From an uncultured Rhizobiaceae bacterium (GTDB taxonomy: Bacteria; Pseudomonadota; Alphaproteobacteria; Rhizobiales; Rhizobiaceae): a DNA stretch of 64,000 bases. This document shows, piece after piece, positions 23,737-32,645 of this stretch (position 1 is its first letter; every line of letters begins with the position of its first letter). Position numbers and translations under genes: made by a program. Location: contig CAMYMG010000028.1 of the NCBI GenBank assembly GCA_947259295.1, positions 43,132-107,131 on the forward strand, written 5' to 3'. The notes under the pieces were generated by a model that worked only from the letters and a program-made list of their open reading frames with translations, had not been told where the DNA came from and did no database searches.

Positions 23737-25962
23737 ATGCGGCCAATGCTGGCAAATCTCTTCTATCTTGGACGGCGCCACCGCTATCTGGCGATCTGGG
23801 GTGCCGGGCTGTTGCTGGCCGCGGTCACGATCGTCGGCGCTTTCGCGCCGTTCAGCCCGCTGACCAGGCTGAACTTCCTGGTCTTCGACACCTATCAGCA
23901 GTTGCGTCCGCGCCCGCCTGCGGAAAGCGCCGTCCTCGTTGTGGATATCGACGACGAGAGCATTCGCCAGATCGGCCAGTGGCCCTGGTCGAGGACGATG
24001 CTCGCTCAGATGATCGACCGACTCGTCGAGCACGGCGCAGCCACGATAGGGCTCGACATCATCCTGTCCGAGCCTGACAGGACGTCGCCGGCCCTTGCTG
24101 TCGCGCAGCTGGAGCGCCAGGGTTTCCAGGTCACCTATCCGGGCGCCGACGCCGAGCTCGATCACGACCGGATCCTGGCGGCCAGCTTCGCCAGGGCACC
24201 TGTCGTCGCCGGCCTCGTTCTCGCCGAGACCGTCAACACGCCACCGCCGCCGCCCAAGGCAGGCTTCGCCTTCGCTGGCGACAATCCGTCGCTTTACCTG
24301 CCCGCCTATCTGGGCAGCGTGCCCAATCTCGCGATCCTGGACGAAGCCGCCCCCGGTATCGGCGTCTTCAGTTTCCCGACGGCGCTCGACGGTGTCGTGC
24401 GCCAGGTGCCGCTGCTGTCGCGCTACCGCGACAGCCTCTATCCGGCTTTGTCGGTCGAGACGCTGCGCGTGGCGCAGGGCGCGTCTAGCTTCGTCATCAA
24501 GAGCACGGGAGCAAGCGGCGAACTGGCGACCGGACGCCCCGGCATGACCGCGCTCAAGGTCGGCGCCCTGGAGGTGCCGACGGCGCCCGACAGCAGCATC
24601 TGGGTGTACTATGCCAACCGGCCCGCGGCCGGCGTTCTGCCCGCCTCGAAGCTCTTGGCCGAAAATCCCGATCCGGCGCTTCTCGCGCAGATCGAAGGCC
24701 GCATCGTGCTGATCGGCACCTCGGCGATCGGCCTGCGCGACCTCGTCTCCACGCCGCTCACGGCCGGACTTCCCGGCGTTCTGGTGCACGCCGAAATCAT
24801 CGACCAGATCATCGGCAGTTCCTTCATCACGCGGCCGGACTGGGCGGAGGGGCTTGAAGTGGTGCTGGCAATCGGGCTGACGATAGCGGTCCTTGCCTTC
24901 CTGCCGTGGCTTTCGACCCTGGCCAATGCCCTGGTCCTCGCCGGCGCGGTGGCGCTCAGCATTGCCGTCGGTTGGATCGCCTTTGCAAATCACAGCCTGC
25001 TGATCTCGCCGATCCTGCCGGCCCTGACCTGCCTGCTTGCCTACGGCATGGCTTCAGGCGTTCGGCTGCTGCTCAGCGAAAGCGAAAGCCGCTACATCAG
25101 GACTGCTTTCAGCCACTACCTGTCGCCCGCCATGGTCGAGCGGCTGGTGAACAATCCCCAGAGCCTGGTCCTGGGCGGGGAAAACCGCGAACTGACTCTG
25201 CTCTTCTGCGACATCCGGTCGTTCACAGGCATTTCCGAGACCATGGAGCCAACCGAACTTACCGTGTTCCTCAACAACTTCCTGACGCCGATGACCGACG
25301 TCCTGATGAAGAGCGGCGCCACCATCGACAAGTATATGGGCGACGCGATCATGGCGTTCTGGAATGCGCCCATCGAGTTGCCGCGCCACCGGCAACGCGC
25401 CTGCGAGAGCGTGCTGGAGATGCAGGCGGCGCTGGAGCGGCTCAACGAAACGCTGGAGAAGCCGGTCAAGATCGGCATCGGCCTCAATTCCGGAATCTGC
25501 TGCGTCGGCAATCTCGGCTCCAGGCAGCGTTTCGACTATTCTGCGATTGGCGACAGCGTGAATGTCGGCTCACGCATCGAGGGGCTGACCAAATTCTACG
25601 GCCTGAGCAATCTCGTCGCCGAAAGCACGGCCCGCGAAGTCGAAGGTCTGGCGATGATCGAGGTCGACCGCGTGACCGTCGTCGGGAGAGACGAGCCGAC
25701 CGCCATCTACACGATCCTGGGCGGGCGCGACATGGCGGGGTCCGAGGATTTCCAGGCCCTGCAGGGGCGGCACGACCAGTTCCTCGCCAACTATCGTGGC
25801 CGGCGTTTTGCGGAAGCCGCCACCGATCTCGACGTGCTGAGAGATATTGCACCGGCGCTGCTGCGCAAGGTCTACGCCGAATACAGGTTGCGGCTCGATG
25901 CCTATATGATCGCCCCACCTCCCGCCGAATGGGACGGATCCTATCGCGCCGAACACAAATAG
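23737..25962 (+). CDS. CHASE2-domain adenylate/guanylate cyclase
   Basis: A 741-residue membrane cyclase. It has one N-terminal membrane segment (about 15-40), a periplasmic CHASE2 domain (about 45-345), three closely spaced membrane helices (about 360-440) and a class III cyclase domain (about 480-650). The catalytic region begins LTLLFCDIRSFTGISE (metal-binding Asp) and continues with KYMGDAIMAFWN and SRQRFDYSAIGDSVNVGSR. It should make cAMP in response to an extracytoplasmic signal. ATG 23737 follows GGGGGA by about 7 nt. It stands alone; the Crp/Fnr-type protein at 9.0 kb could read the product, but that is speculation. Confidence 0.9.
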   Translation: MRPMLANLFYLGRRHRYLAIWGAGLLLAAVTIVGAFAPFSPLTRLNFLVFDTYQQLRPRPPAESAVLVVDIDDESIRQIGQWPWSRTMLAQMIDRLVEHGAATIGLDIILSEPDRTSPALAVAQLERQGFQVTYPGADAELDHDRILAASFARAPVVAGLVLAETVNTPPPPPKAGFAFAGDNPSLYLPAYLGSVPNLAILDEAAPGIGVFSFPTALDGVVRQVPLLSRYRDSLYPALSVETLRVAQGASSFVIKSTGASGELATGRPGMTALKVGALEVPTAPDSSIWVYYANRPAAGVLPASKLLAENPDPALLAQIEGRIVLIGTSAIGLRDLVSTPLTAGLPGVLVHAEIIDQIIGSSFITRPDWAEGLEVVLAIGLTIAVLAFLPWLSTLANALVLAGAVALSIAVGWIAFANHSLLISPILPALTCLLAYGMASGVRLLLSESESRYIRTAFSHYLSPAMVERLVNNPQSLVLGGENRELTLLFCDIRSFTGISETMEPTELTVFLNNFLTPMTDVLMKSGATIDKYMGDAIMAFWNAPIELPRHRQRACESVLEMQAALERLNETLEKPVKIGIGLNSGICCVGNLGSRQRFDYSAIGDSVNVGSRIEGLTKFYGLSNLVAESTAREVEGLAMIEVDRVTVVGRDEPTAIYTILGGRDMAGSEDFQALQGRHDQFLANYRGRRFAEAATDLDVLRDIAPALLRKVYAEYRLRLDAYMIAPPPAEWDGSYRAEHK

Positions 25963-26101
25963 GGCTGCTTCCTGTCTGCCGCCCTCGCTGGCTTCGACGA
26001 GGCGGCATGATGTATAGAGGAAGTCCGGCAGCTGCACGAACAGAGGGCGGTGCGTTGCATACATTGCCAGATCGCTACCGACCGAACGGAGTCCGCAGAC
26101 C

Positions 26102-27136
26102 ATGAGGCCGCGCTCAAGGCGTGGCGGGGGCCGTCCGACGATCTCCGACGTTGCGCGCCTCGCGGGTGTAGGCGCCATTACCGTTTCGAGGGCCTTGCGC
26201 CAGCCCGAACGGGTGTCGGAAAGCCTCCGGACCCAGATCGAGCGCGCCGTTTCCGAACTGGGCTATGTACCCGACCCTAACGCGCGGGCGTTGGCTTCGG
26301 CGCGCGCCGAGGTCTTTGGAGTGCTGGTGCCGTCACTCACCAACAACGTGTTCGCCGAGGTCGTGCGCGGCATCTATGACAGCCTGTCGGACGGGCCGTT
26401 TCGCGTGCAGCTCGGGAACACGCATTATTCCGGGCTCGAGGAGGAGCGACTGCTGCAGGTGTTCCTGAGCCAGCGACCGGCCGCCCTCATCGTCTCGGGC
26501 ATCGACCAGACGCCGACCGCCCGGCGGTTCCTAGAGGAGGCCGACTGCCCCGTTGTCCAGATCATGGAAACCGGCCCGGATCCGATCGACATGATGGTCG
26601 GCTTCTCGCATTTCGACGGAGGCCATGCCGCGACGGCGCACATGATCGAGGTCGGCTACCGGCGGATCGGCTTCCTGGGCGCTCGTATGGATCCGCGCTC
26701 CCAGCGTCGCCTAGCCGGCTACCGGGCGGCGATGGAAGCGGCGGAGCTCTACGACCCGCGCCTGGTGACGACGACGCCGGTGCCCTCGTCGGTATCGCTC
26801 GGGCGGGACCTGTTCCGGCATGCCCTGGCCAAGGTGCCGACGCTCGACGGCGTGTTCTGCAACAATGACGATCTGTCGCTCGGCGTGCTGTTCGAATGTC
26901 ACAGGGCCTCGATAGAAGTGCCGCAGACGATCGGCATAAGCGGCTTCAACGACCTCGACATGATGCAGGTGGCGTTTCCGTCGGTAACGAGCGTCCGCAC
27001 CCCTCGCTACGAAATCGGCCGCCAGGCCGTGGCCATGGCCAAGGCGGCGATTTCGGGCACGCGGCCCGAACTACTCACCGTCGACCTTGGCTATGAACTG
27101 AAGGTCCGGGAGAGCACCACTCGCCCGAAAAGCTGA
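26102..27136 (+). CDS. LacI-family repressor, GntR (gluconate)-like
   Basis: A 344-residue regulator with a LacI helix-turn-helix at about 12-33 (PTISDVARLAGVGAITVSRAL) and hinge-helix NARALASARA, then a periplasmic-binding-like ligand domain (about 65-335). Its likely targets are the ABC importer, gluconokinase and lactonase genes downstream. A perfect palindrome overlaps their promoter at 27173-27186, and a half-site (CGCTACC, 26073-26079) precedes this gene itself. The gluconokinase in the operon suggests gluconate or 6-phosphogluconate as inducer. Confidence 0.88.
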   Translation: MRPRSRRGGGRPTISDVARLAGVGAITVSRALRQPERVSESLRTQIERAVSELGYVPDPNARALASARAEVFGVLVPSLTNNVFAEVVRGIYDSLSDGPFRVQLGNTHYSGLEEERLLQVFLSQRPAALIVSGIDQTPTARRFLEEADCPVVQIMETGPDPIDMMVGFSHFDGGHAATAHMIEVGYRRIGFLGARMDPRSQRRLAGYRAAMEAAELYDPRLVTTTPVPSSVSLGRDLFRHALAKVPTLDGVFCNNDDLSLGVLFECHRASIEVPQTIGISGFNDLDMMQVAFPSVTSVRTPRYEIGRQAVAMAKAAISGTRPELLTVDLGYELKVRESTTRPKS

Positions 27137-27158
27137 GGCTTACGCTGCGGAATCCAGC

Positions 27159-27187
27159 TTTACACCCTTTGTTGGTAGCGCTACCAT
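27159..27187 (+). promoter_or_regulatory. Promoter with LacI-type operator on the -10 box
   Basis: TTTACA (27159-27164) and TACCAT (27182-27187) are 17 bp apart, a usable sigma70 pair. TGGTAGCGCTACCA (27173-27186) is a perfect 14-bp palindrome with the central CG typical of LacI-family operators, and it covers most of the -10 box. A bound repressor would block the importer operon. The gap 27137-27353 holds nothing else recognisable. Confidence 0.75.
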
Positions 27188-27353
27188 GATTGCGTACGAC
27201 TGGCCCATTTACCGACTGGAGTGGGCGAGCCGACGTCTTGGAGGAGACCGCAGGCTGAACCGCGCGAGGCGCGGATTCGGATGCATCGGCGACGTCACGT
27301 ACGCATAAGAAGTGCGGATGCGCGTCAGCCAAACCGCAATTGGGAGGATATCT

Positions 27354-28478
27354 ATGATCAAGTCACTGCTTGGCGGCATGATAGCCGCGTCAGCCTTAGC
27401 TCTGCTCACCGCCAGCGCCATGGCGGAGCCTGAAATCGTAAGCGGGCCGGCCAAGGAGGCGGAATGCTTCGCGCCCTGGACCCCCGAAACCAAGTTCTTC
27501 AAATATCCGAAGAAGGAAGGCCCTTACCGGGTGGCGCTCGCCAACGGCTATATCGCCAACACCTGGCGCATCCAGATGATCCAGACGGCCAAGGCCTACG
27601 CGGCGCAGCCGGAAGTCGCGGCCAAGCTCAAGGAGTTCAAGGTCGTCTCGACCGGCGAGGACGTGCCCGCGCAGATATCGGCGATCAACAACTTCATCGA
27701 CTCCGGCTATGACGCGATCGTCGTCAATGCGCAGAACCCCACGGCCTTCGCGCCTGTCATCAAGCGCGCCAAGCAGGCCGGCGTCGTGCTTGTCGCGTTC
27801 GACAACACGCTCGATACCGAGGATGCCATCAACGTCAATGTCGACCAGAAGGGGCTCGGCGTGCTGTGGGCGGACTGGCTGATCAAGCATGTGCCCGACG
27901 GCGGCAAGATCCTTGAAGTGCGCGGCGTTGCCGGCACGTCGGTCGACACGGACCGCCACAACGGCATCCATGAGACGCTCGATGCGTCCGGCAAGAACTG
28001 GGAAGTGACCGAGGTCGTCGGCAAGTGGGACGACGGCGTGGCGCAGAAGGCCACGGCCGACGCCATTGCCACCAGCGGCCCGTTCGACGGCATCACCGCG
28101 CAGGGCGGCGACACCGGCGTGGTCCAGGCAATGATCGATGCCAAGCATCCCTTCGTTCCGTTCGGTGGCGAAACCGAGAATGGCTTTCGCAAGTTCTGCT
28201 CGAAGTTCGCTTCCGAGGGCCTGAAGTGCTCGTCGGCCGGTACCGGTCCGGCACAGGTCGCCGTTGCCATCAAGGCCGCGATCGCGGCGCTCGAGGGTGA
28301 CGTTGTCCCGCAGTCCGTGAAGCTTCCGCTGGCGATCGTCGAAGACCCGAACTTCAAGGAAGGCGAAGACTTCTTCCCCGACCAGTCCGACAATTTCTTC
28401 GTCGGCAACTCCTTCCCGACCTGCGGCATCAACTTCACCGCCCAGGAAATCATGGGGCAGAGCAAGGAAAACCAGTAG
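27354..28478 (+). CDS. CUT2 ABC importer, periplasmic sugar-binding protein
   Basis: A 374-residue RbsB-like binding protein with a signal peptide (cleavage near ASAMA, residue 24) and two alpha/beta lobes typical of type I periplasmic proteins (SGYDAIVVNAQNPTAFAP, VVLVAFDNT, GDTGVVQAM). It has several cysteines in the mature part (ECFAPW, KFCSKF, LKCSS, PTCGIN), unusual for the family and suggestive of disulfides. GGGAGGA precedes ATG 27354. It is the first gene of an ATPase-permease-permease-gluconokinase-lactonase operon. A strong hairpin after it probably raises its level relative to the membrane genes. Confidence 0.88.
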   Translation: MIKSLLGGMIAASALALLTASAMAEPEIVSGPAKEAECFAPWTPETKFFKYPKKEGPYRVALANGYIANTWRIQMIQTAKAYAAQPEVAAKLKEFKVVSTGEDVPAQISAINNFIDSGYDAIVVNAQNPTAFAPVIKRAKQAGVVLVAFDNTLDTEDAINVNVDQKGLGVLWADWLIKHVPDGGKILEVRGVAGTSVDTDRHNGIHETLDASGKNWEVTEVVGKWDDGVAQKATADAIATSGPFDGITAQGGDTGVVQAMIDAKHPFVPFGGETENGFRKFCSKFASEGLKCSSAGTGPAQVAVAIKAAIAALEGDVVPQSVKLPLAIVEDPNFKEGEDFFPDQSDNFFVGNSFPTCGINFTAQEIMGQSKENQ

Positions 28479-28487
28479 GTTTTCCCC

Positions 28488-28512
28488 GGCGCCGCAGCCT
28501 GGCTGCGGCGCC
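28488..28512 (+). other. Strong hairpin between binding-protein and ATPase genes
   Basis: Arms GGCGCCGCAGCC (28488-28499) and GGCTGCGGCGCC (28501-28512) are exactly complementary. Without a T-run it is more likely an mRNA-stabilising or attenuating structure than a full terminator. Confidence 0.65.
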
Positions 28513-28542
28513 ACTTTCCGATCTGGCGTCCCGGAGGAACCG

Positions 28543-30090
28543 ATGAACGAAGCGGCTCCGCTTCTTCGCATGGAAGGCATTTCCAAGCGCTATGGCGGCG
28601 TGCGCGCACTGGAGCGCGCCGACCTTGCCGTCGCGCCGGGCCGCATCCATGCCATTCTCGGCGAGAACGGCGCCGGCAAGTCGACGCTGATCAAGGTCAT
28701 GGCGGGCGTCGTGGCGCCTGACGAAGGGCGCATGACGCTGGACGGCCGAGAGGTCAGCTTCGCCTCGCCGGCTGCGGCAAACGAGGCTGGAATCGTCTGT
28801 GTCTTCCAGGAACTGTCGCTGATCCCGGACCTCAGCGTCGCCGACAACATCGTCATTTCCGATCCGCCGAGACGCTTCGGCATGATCGACAGGACCGCGC
28901 AGCGCAGGATCGCGATGGAGGCGTTGGCGCGTGCAGGCGCCGCCGACATCCATCCCCAGGCACTGGTGAAGGACCTGCCGCTGTCGCGCATGCAGATGGT
29001 GGAGATCGCCAAGGCGCTGGCGCGCAAGCCGCGCATCCTCATCCTCGACGAGGCGACGTCGGCGCTGACTGCAGCCGATGTGTCGAAGGTCTTCGAGGTG
29101 CTGAAGCGGCTGCGTTCGGAAGGCATGGCCCTGCTCTACATCTCGCACCGCATGAACGAGATCGAGGAACTGGCCGACGAGTGCACGGTATTTAGAAACG
29201 GCAGCAACGTCGCCACCTATGCCGCCGGCAGCAAGTCCGACAGCGAGGTCGTCGAGATGATGATCGGACGCGAATACAGCCATGCCTTCCCGGCCAAGCC
29301 GGAACGCAAGCCTACCGACGAGACCCCGGTGCTGGAGGGGCGCAATCTGTCCTGGACCGACAGGCTCTACGACATCTCGCTCAGCGTCCGGGCCGGTGAG
29401 GTCGTCGGGCTGGGAGGGCTGGACGGGCAGGGGCAGCGCGAATTGCTGCTCGCCTTCTTCGGCGTGCTGCGCGGGCTGACCGGCGAGGTGCTCGTCAATG
29501 GCAAACCGGTCTCCATCGCCAGCCCGGCCGAGGCAAGGCAGGGAACGATCGGCATGGCGCTGATCCCGGAGGACCGCAAGACCGAAGGCCTGATGCTGCC
29601 GATGACGGTGCGCGAAAATCTCTCCTTCGCCGCGCTCGACCACCTGTCGAATGGCGGGGTCATAGACCGCGCGAGAGAACAGAGCCTGATCGACGACATG
29701 GTGAAGCTGCTTGCCATCAAGACCGCCGGGCTGGACATTCCCGTCGGCGCCCTGTCGGGCGGCAACCAGCAGAAGGTGGTGATCGCCAAATGGCTGATGC
29801 GCCAGCCCCGCATCATCCTGCTCAACGACCCGACGCGCGGCATCGATGTCGGCACCAAGCAGGAGATGTACCAGCTGCTGCGCAAGCTTGCAGACGCTGG
29901 GGCCGCCATCCTGTTCTATTCGACCGACTACGACGAGCTGATCGGCTGCTGCGACCGGGTGCTGGTTCTCTATGACGGCACCATCAAGCGCGAGCTGGTC
30001 GGCGCCGAGATCACCGAACGCGCGCTGATCGCCAGCGCGCTGAACATCCAGGGAGAAGAAGCGGCCATGACCGAGGGAGCCGGCGCGTGA
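28543..30090 (+). CDS. CUT2 ABC importer, tandem ATPase (RbsA/XylG-like)
   Basis: A 515-residue protein with two ABC modules (about 5-240 and 260-500). The first has Walker A GENGAGKST, an altered signature (LSRMQMVEIAKAL) and Walker B LILDEATSAL. The second has a degenerate Walker A (GGLDGQGQREL), signature LSGGNQQKVVIAKWL and LLNDPTRGID. This asymmetry is standard for the RbsA/MglA group. It energises the two permeases downstream; its end overlaps the first permease start (GTGA). Confidence 0.93.
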   Translation: MNEAAPLLRMEGISKRYGGVRALERADLAVAPGRIHAILGENGAGKSTLIKVMAGVVAPDEGRMTLDGREVSFASPAAANEAGIVCVFQELSLIPDLSVADNIVISDPPRRFGMIDRTAQRRIAMEALARAGAADIHPQALVKDLPLSRMQMVEIAKALARKPRILILDEATSALTAADVSKVFEVLKRLRSEGMALLYISHRMNEIEELADECTVFRNGSNVATYAAGSKSDSEVVEMMIGREYSHAFPAKPERKPTDETPVLEGRNLSWTDRLYDISLSVRAGEVVGLGGLDGQGQRELLLAFFGVLRGLTGEVLVNGKPVSIASPAEARQGTIGMALIPEDRKTEGLMLPMTVRENLSFAALDHLSNGGVIDRAREQSLIDDMVKLLAIKTAGLDIPVGALSGGNQQKVVIAKWLMRQPRIILLNDPTRGIDVGTKQEMYQLLRKLADAGAAILFYSTDYDELIGCCDRVLVLYDGTIKRELVGAEITERALIASALNIQGEEAAMTEGAGA

Positions 30091-31067
30091 AGGAGTGGCG
30101 CTTCTGGGTGGCCGAGCAGCGCGGCACGCTGCTTGCGCTCGGCATCTTCATCGTGATGTTCATCATCTACACCGCCAACCATCCGGCAGGCCTGACCGCC
30201 AATGTCGTGCAGACGGCGTCGAACAAGGGCGTGCTGCTGGCCTTCGTCGCGATGGCGCAGACACTGGTGGTGCTGACCGCCGGCATCGACCTGTCGGTCG
30301 GCATGATCTTCATCCTGACCAACTGCCTTGCCTCCTGGCTGGTCGTCGGTACGGGAATCGAGACGGCATTCGGGGTGGCAGCGGTGCTGGCGAGCGGGGC
30401 GCTTTGCGGCGCCATCAACGGCGCCATCGTGATCTTCGGACGATTGCAGCCGATCGTCACGACGATTGCTACCGGCGCGGTGTATTTCGGCGTGGCACTG
30501 CTGCTCAGGCCGTTTCCCGGCGGCTCGGTCAACGAGGATCTTGCCGATGCGCTGACCGGCCGGCTTTTCGGCGTGGTTCCGGCCAGCCTGGTCACGCTGC
30601 TGGCGGTGGTTCTGGTGATCTGGGTGCCGTTCAGCCGATCCGTGCTCGGGCGCGCCGCCTATGCATCGGGTTCCTCGGAAGTCGCGGCCTACATGTCGGG
30701 AATGCCGATCCGGCGCGCTAAATTCGTCGCCTACACGCTGGCCGGCACGCTGGCAGCGATCGGCGGGCTGTTCCTCACCTTCTTCACCTATACGGGGGAG
30801 GCGGCCTATGCGAGCGGCAACGCCTACACGCTGTTTTCCATCGCCGCCGTCGTTCTCGGCGGCGTCTCGCTTTACGGGGGCAGGGGCAGCGCCATCGGCG
30901 CAATCTTCGGCGCGCTTGCCTTCCGCACCATCGGCGATCTGCTTTTCGTCTTCGATTTCGACCCGCTGTGGCAGCCGCTCTTCCAGGGCGTCGTGCTGAT
31001 GTTTGCGGTCAGCCTCGGCGCCTTCGGGCTGTTCAGGGTACGCAACAAGCTGGAATGGTTCCAATGA
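30087..31067 (+). CDS. CUT2 ABC importer, permease 1
   Basis: A 326-residue RbsC-like permease with 8-10 membrane segments and the CUT2 signatures LTAGIDLSVGMI (about 65-76) and VVLGGVSLYGGRGS near residue 255. The GTG start overlaps the ATPase stop. Its stop overlaps the ATG of permease 2, so the transporter has a heterodimeric membrane part, as in importers where one ATPase serves two permeases. Confidence 0.9.
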   Translation: MKEWRFWVAEQRGTLLALGIFIVMFIIYTANHPAGLTANVVQTASNKGVLLAFVAMAQTLVVLTAGIDLSVGMIFILTNCLASWLVVGTGIETAFGVAAVLASGALCGAINGAIVIFGRLQPIVTTIATGAVYFGVALLLRPFPGGSVNEDLADALTGRLFGVVPASLVTLLAVVLVIWVPFSRSVLGRAAYASGSSEVAAYMSGMPIRRAKFVAYTLAGTLAAIGGLFLTFFTYTGEAAYASGNAYTLFSIAAVVLGGVSLYGGRGSAIGAIFGALAFRTIGDLLFVFDFDPLWQPLFQGVVLMFAVSLGAFGLFRVRNKLEWFQ

Positions 31068-32050
31068 GCGATACGGCAATGGAGCGCCTGACAAGCAGGA
31101 TGCCGAAGTTCCTCAAGCGCGCGGATCCGGCCGTTTTGACGGCGTTCGCGTGCATCCTCCTCCTGCTTTTCCTCGGCAGCCTCTATTCGTCGAGCTTCCT
31201 GTCGCCGGCCTACCTGCTGCAGCAGCTGAAGGTCGCCTCTTTTCTCGGCGTCATCGCGACCGGCATGATGCTGGTCATCCTGCTCGGCCACATCGACCTG
31301 TCGGTGCCCTGGGCGGTGGCAATGGGAGCGATGATGGCCTGCGCGGCGGCGGCCTACGGCCCGGTCGGCGTGGCGCTGGCGGTACCCTTCGGCGTGTTGT
31401 GCGGCATGGCGATCGGCCTCGTCAACGGTATCGGCGTCGCTTACCTGCGCATTCCGGCGATGATCGTCACGCTGGCCACGAACGCGGTCGCGCAGGGGCT
31501 GATGGTCGTCTATACGGGTGGCTACTCCCCACAGGATTCGGCCCCCGACTCGATGCGCTATCTGGCAACCGGCTTCACCATTCCCGGCGTCCCCAACGCG
31601 GTTGTCATCTGGGCGCTGATCGGCGCTGCAACCGTCTTCGTGCTGACCCGCACAAGCTTCGGCCGCGCGGTCTATGGCATCGGCAACCGCGAGAGGGCCG
31701 CCTATCTCTCAGGCGTCGACACTCGGCGCGTCGTGATGATCGCCTTTTCCGTTGCTGGCGGACTGTCGGCTTTCGGCGGCGTGCTGCTGGCCGGCTATGC
31801 GTCCAAAGCCTCGCAATCGATGGGCGACGAGTACCTGCTGCCGGCGATAGCGGCCGTCGTGCTCGGCGGAACCTCGATCCTTGGCGGCCGCGGCTCCTAT
31901 CTCGGCACGGTGGCGGGGGTGATCCTGATCACCCTCCTGCAATCCATCCTGTCTGTGATGCAGATGCCCGAGGCCGGGAGGCAGATCATCTACGGTCTCG
32001 TCATCGTGGTCATGCTGCTGCTCTACGGTCGCACGCCAGCGAACCGGTGA
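31064..32050 (+). CDS. CUT2 ABC importer, permease 2
   Basis: A 328-residue permease homologous to the preceding one, with LLGHIDLSVPWAVA and VVLGGTSILGGRGSYLGT as the CUT2 hallmarks. ATG 31064 overlaps the previous stop (ATGA). Gluconokinase follows 8 bp downstream, tying the transporter to an aldonate substrate. Confidence 0.9.
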   Translation: MSDTAMERLTSRMPKFLKRADPAVLTAFACILLLLFLGSLYSSSFLSPAYLLQQLKVASFLGVIATGMMLVILLGHIDLSVPWAVAMGAMMACAAAAYGPVGVALAVPFGVLCGMAIGLVNGIGVAYLRIPAMIVTLATNAVAQGLMVVYTGGYSPQDSAPDSMRYLATGFTIPGVPNAVVIWALIGAATVFVLTRTSFGRAVYGIGNRERAAYLSGVDTRRVVMIAFSVAGGLSAFGGVLLAGYASKASQSMGDEYLLPAIAAVVLGGTSILGGRGSYLGTVAGVILITLLQSILSVMQMPEAGRQIIYGLVIVVMLLLYGRTPANR

Positions 32051-32058
32051 GCGGATAG

Positions 32059-32601
32059 ATGGACACAGCAGCAGCGGGACGTCCCCTGATCGTGGTCGTC
32101 ATGGGGGTCAGCGGATCGGGCAAGACCCTGGTCGGCGCGGCCCTTGCCAGGGCACTCGACGCCGACTTCGCGGAAGGCGACAGCTATCACCCGCCCGCGA
32201 ACATCGAACGCATGGCCAGTGGCCAGCCCTTGCGCGACGAGGACCGCTGGGGCTGGCTCGATGCGATCGCCTCCGACATCGCCATGGCGGATCGCGAGGG
32301 CGCGCGGCTCGTTGTCACCTGCTCGGCGCTGAAACGGGTCTACCGGGACCGCCTGAGGCTGGCGAGCGAGCATATCCGGTTCGTCTATCTCGATGTCGCG
32401 AAGGACGTCGCAGCGACACGAGTGGCGAGGCGTAAGGGACATTTCATGCCGGCCAGCCTGATCGACAGCCAGTTCGCGGCGCTTGAAGAGCCGGCGCCGG
32501 ACGAAGGCGTCCTGAAGGTCGACGCCACGCGGGATCTGGCCTCCCTCATTGCCTCGCTTTCGGCAACCCTGCAAAAGGGCAGCCTTGCCTCGCCGGCATG
32601 A
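32059..32601 (+). CDS. gntK: Gluconokinase (GntK family)
   Basis: A 180-residue P-loop kinase with Walker A GVSGSGKT (about 16-23) and the gluconokinase signature GDSYHPPANIERMASGQPLRDEDRWGWL (quoted in part: GDSYHPPANIERM), plus HFMPASLIDSQFAALE toward the end. The enzyme phosphorylates D-gluconate to 6-phosphogluconate, which enters the pentose phosphate or Entner-Doudoroff routes. It lies 8 bp after permease 2 and identifies the operon as aldonate-related. Confidence 0.92.
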   Translation: MDTAAAGRPLIVVVMGVSGSGKTLVGAALARALDADFAEGDSYHPPANIERMASGQPLRDEDRWGWLDAIASDIAMADREGARLVVTCSALKRVYRDRLRLASEHIRFVYLDVAKDVAATRVARRKGHFMPASLIDSQFAALEEPAPDEGVLKVDATRDLASLIASLSATLQKGSLASPA

Positions 32602-32645
32602 GGCGACTGACGCTACCCATCTGACAATAGCTATCTGGAGGAAAC

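Noticed and set aside
23725..23760. GGAAC before the cyclase start
   Set aside because: No CGTT at the required distance; the GGGGGA next to it serves as the ribosome site.
23506..24993. Long minus-strand open frame (495 codons) opposite the CHASE2 cyclase
   Set aside because: Same reasoning: no motifs, and it spans the cyclase start region; the cyclase is unambiguous.
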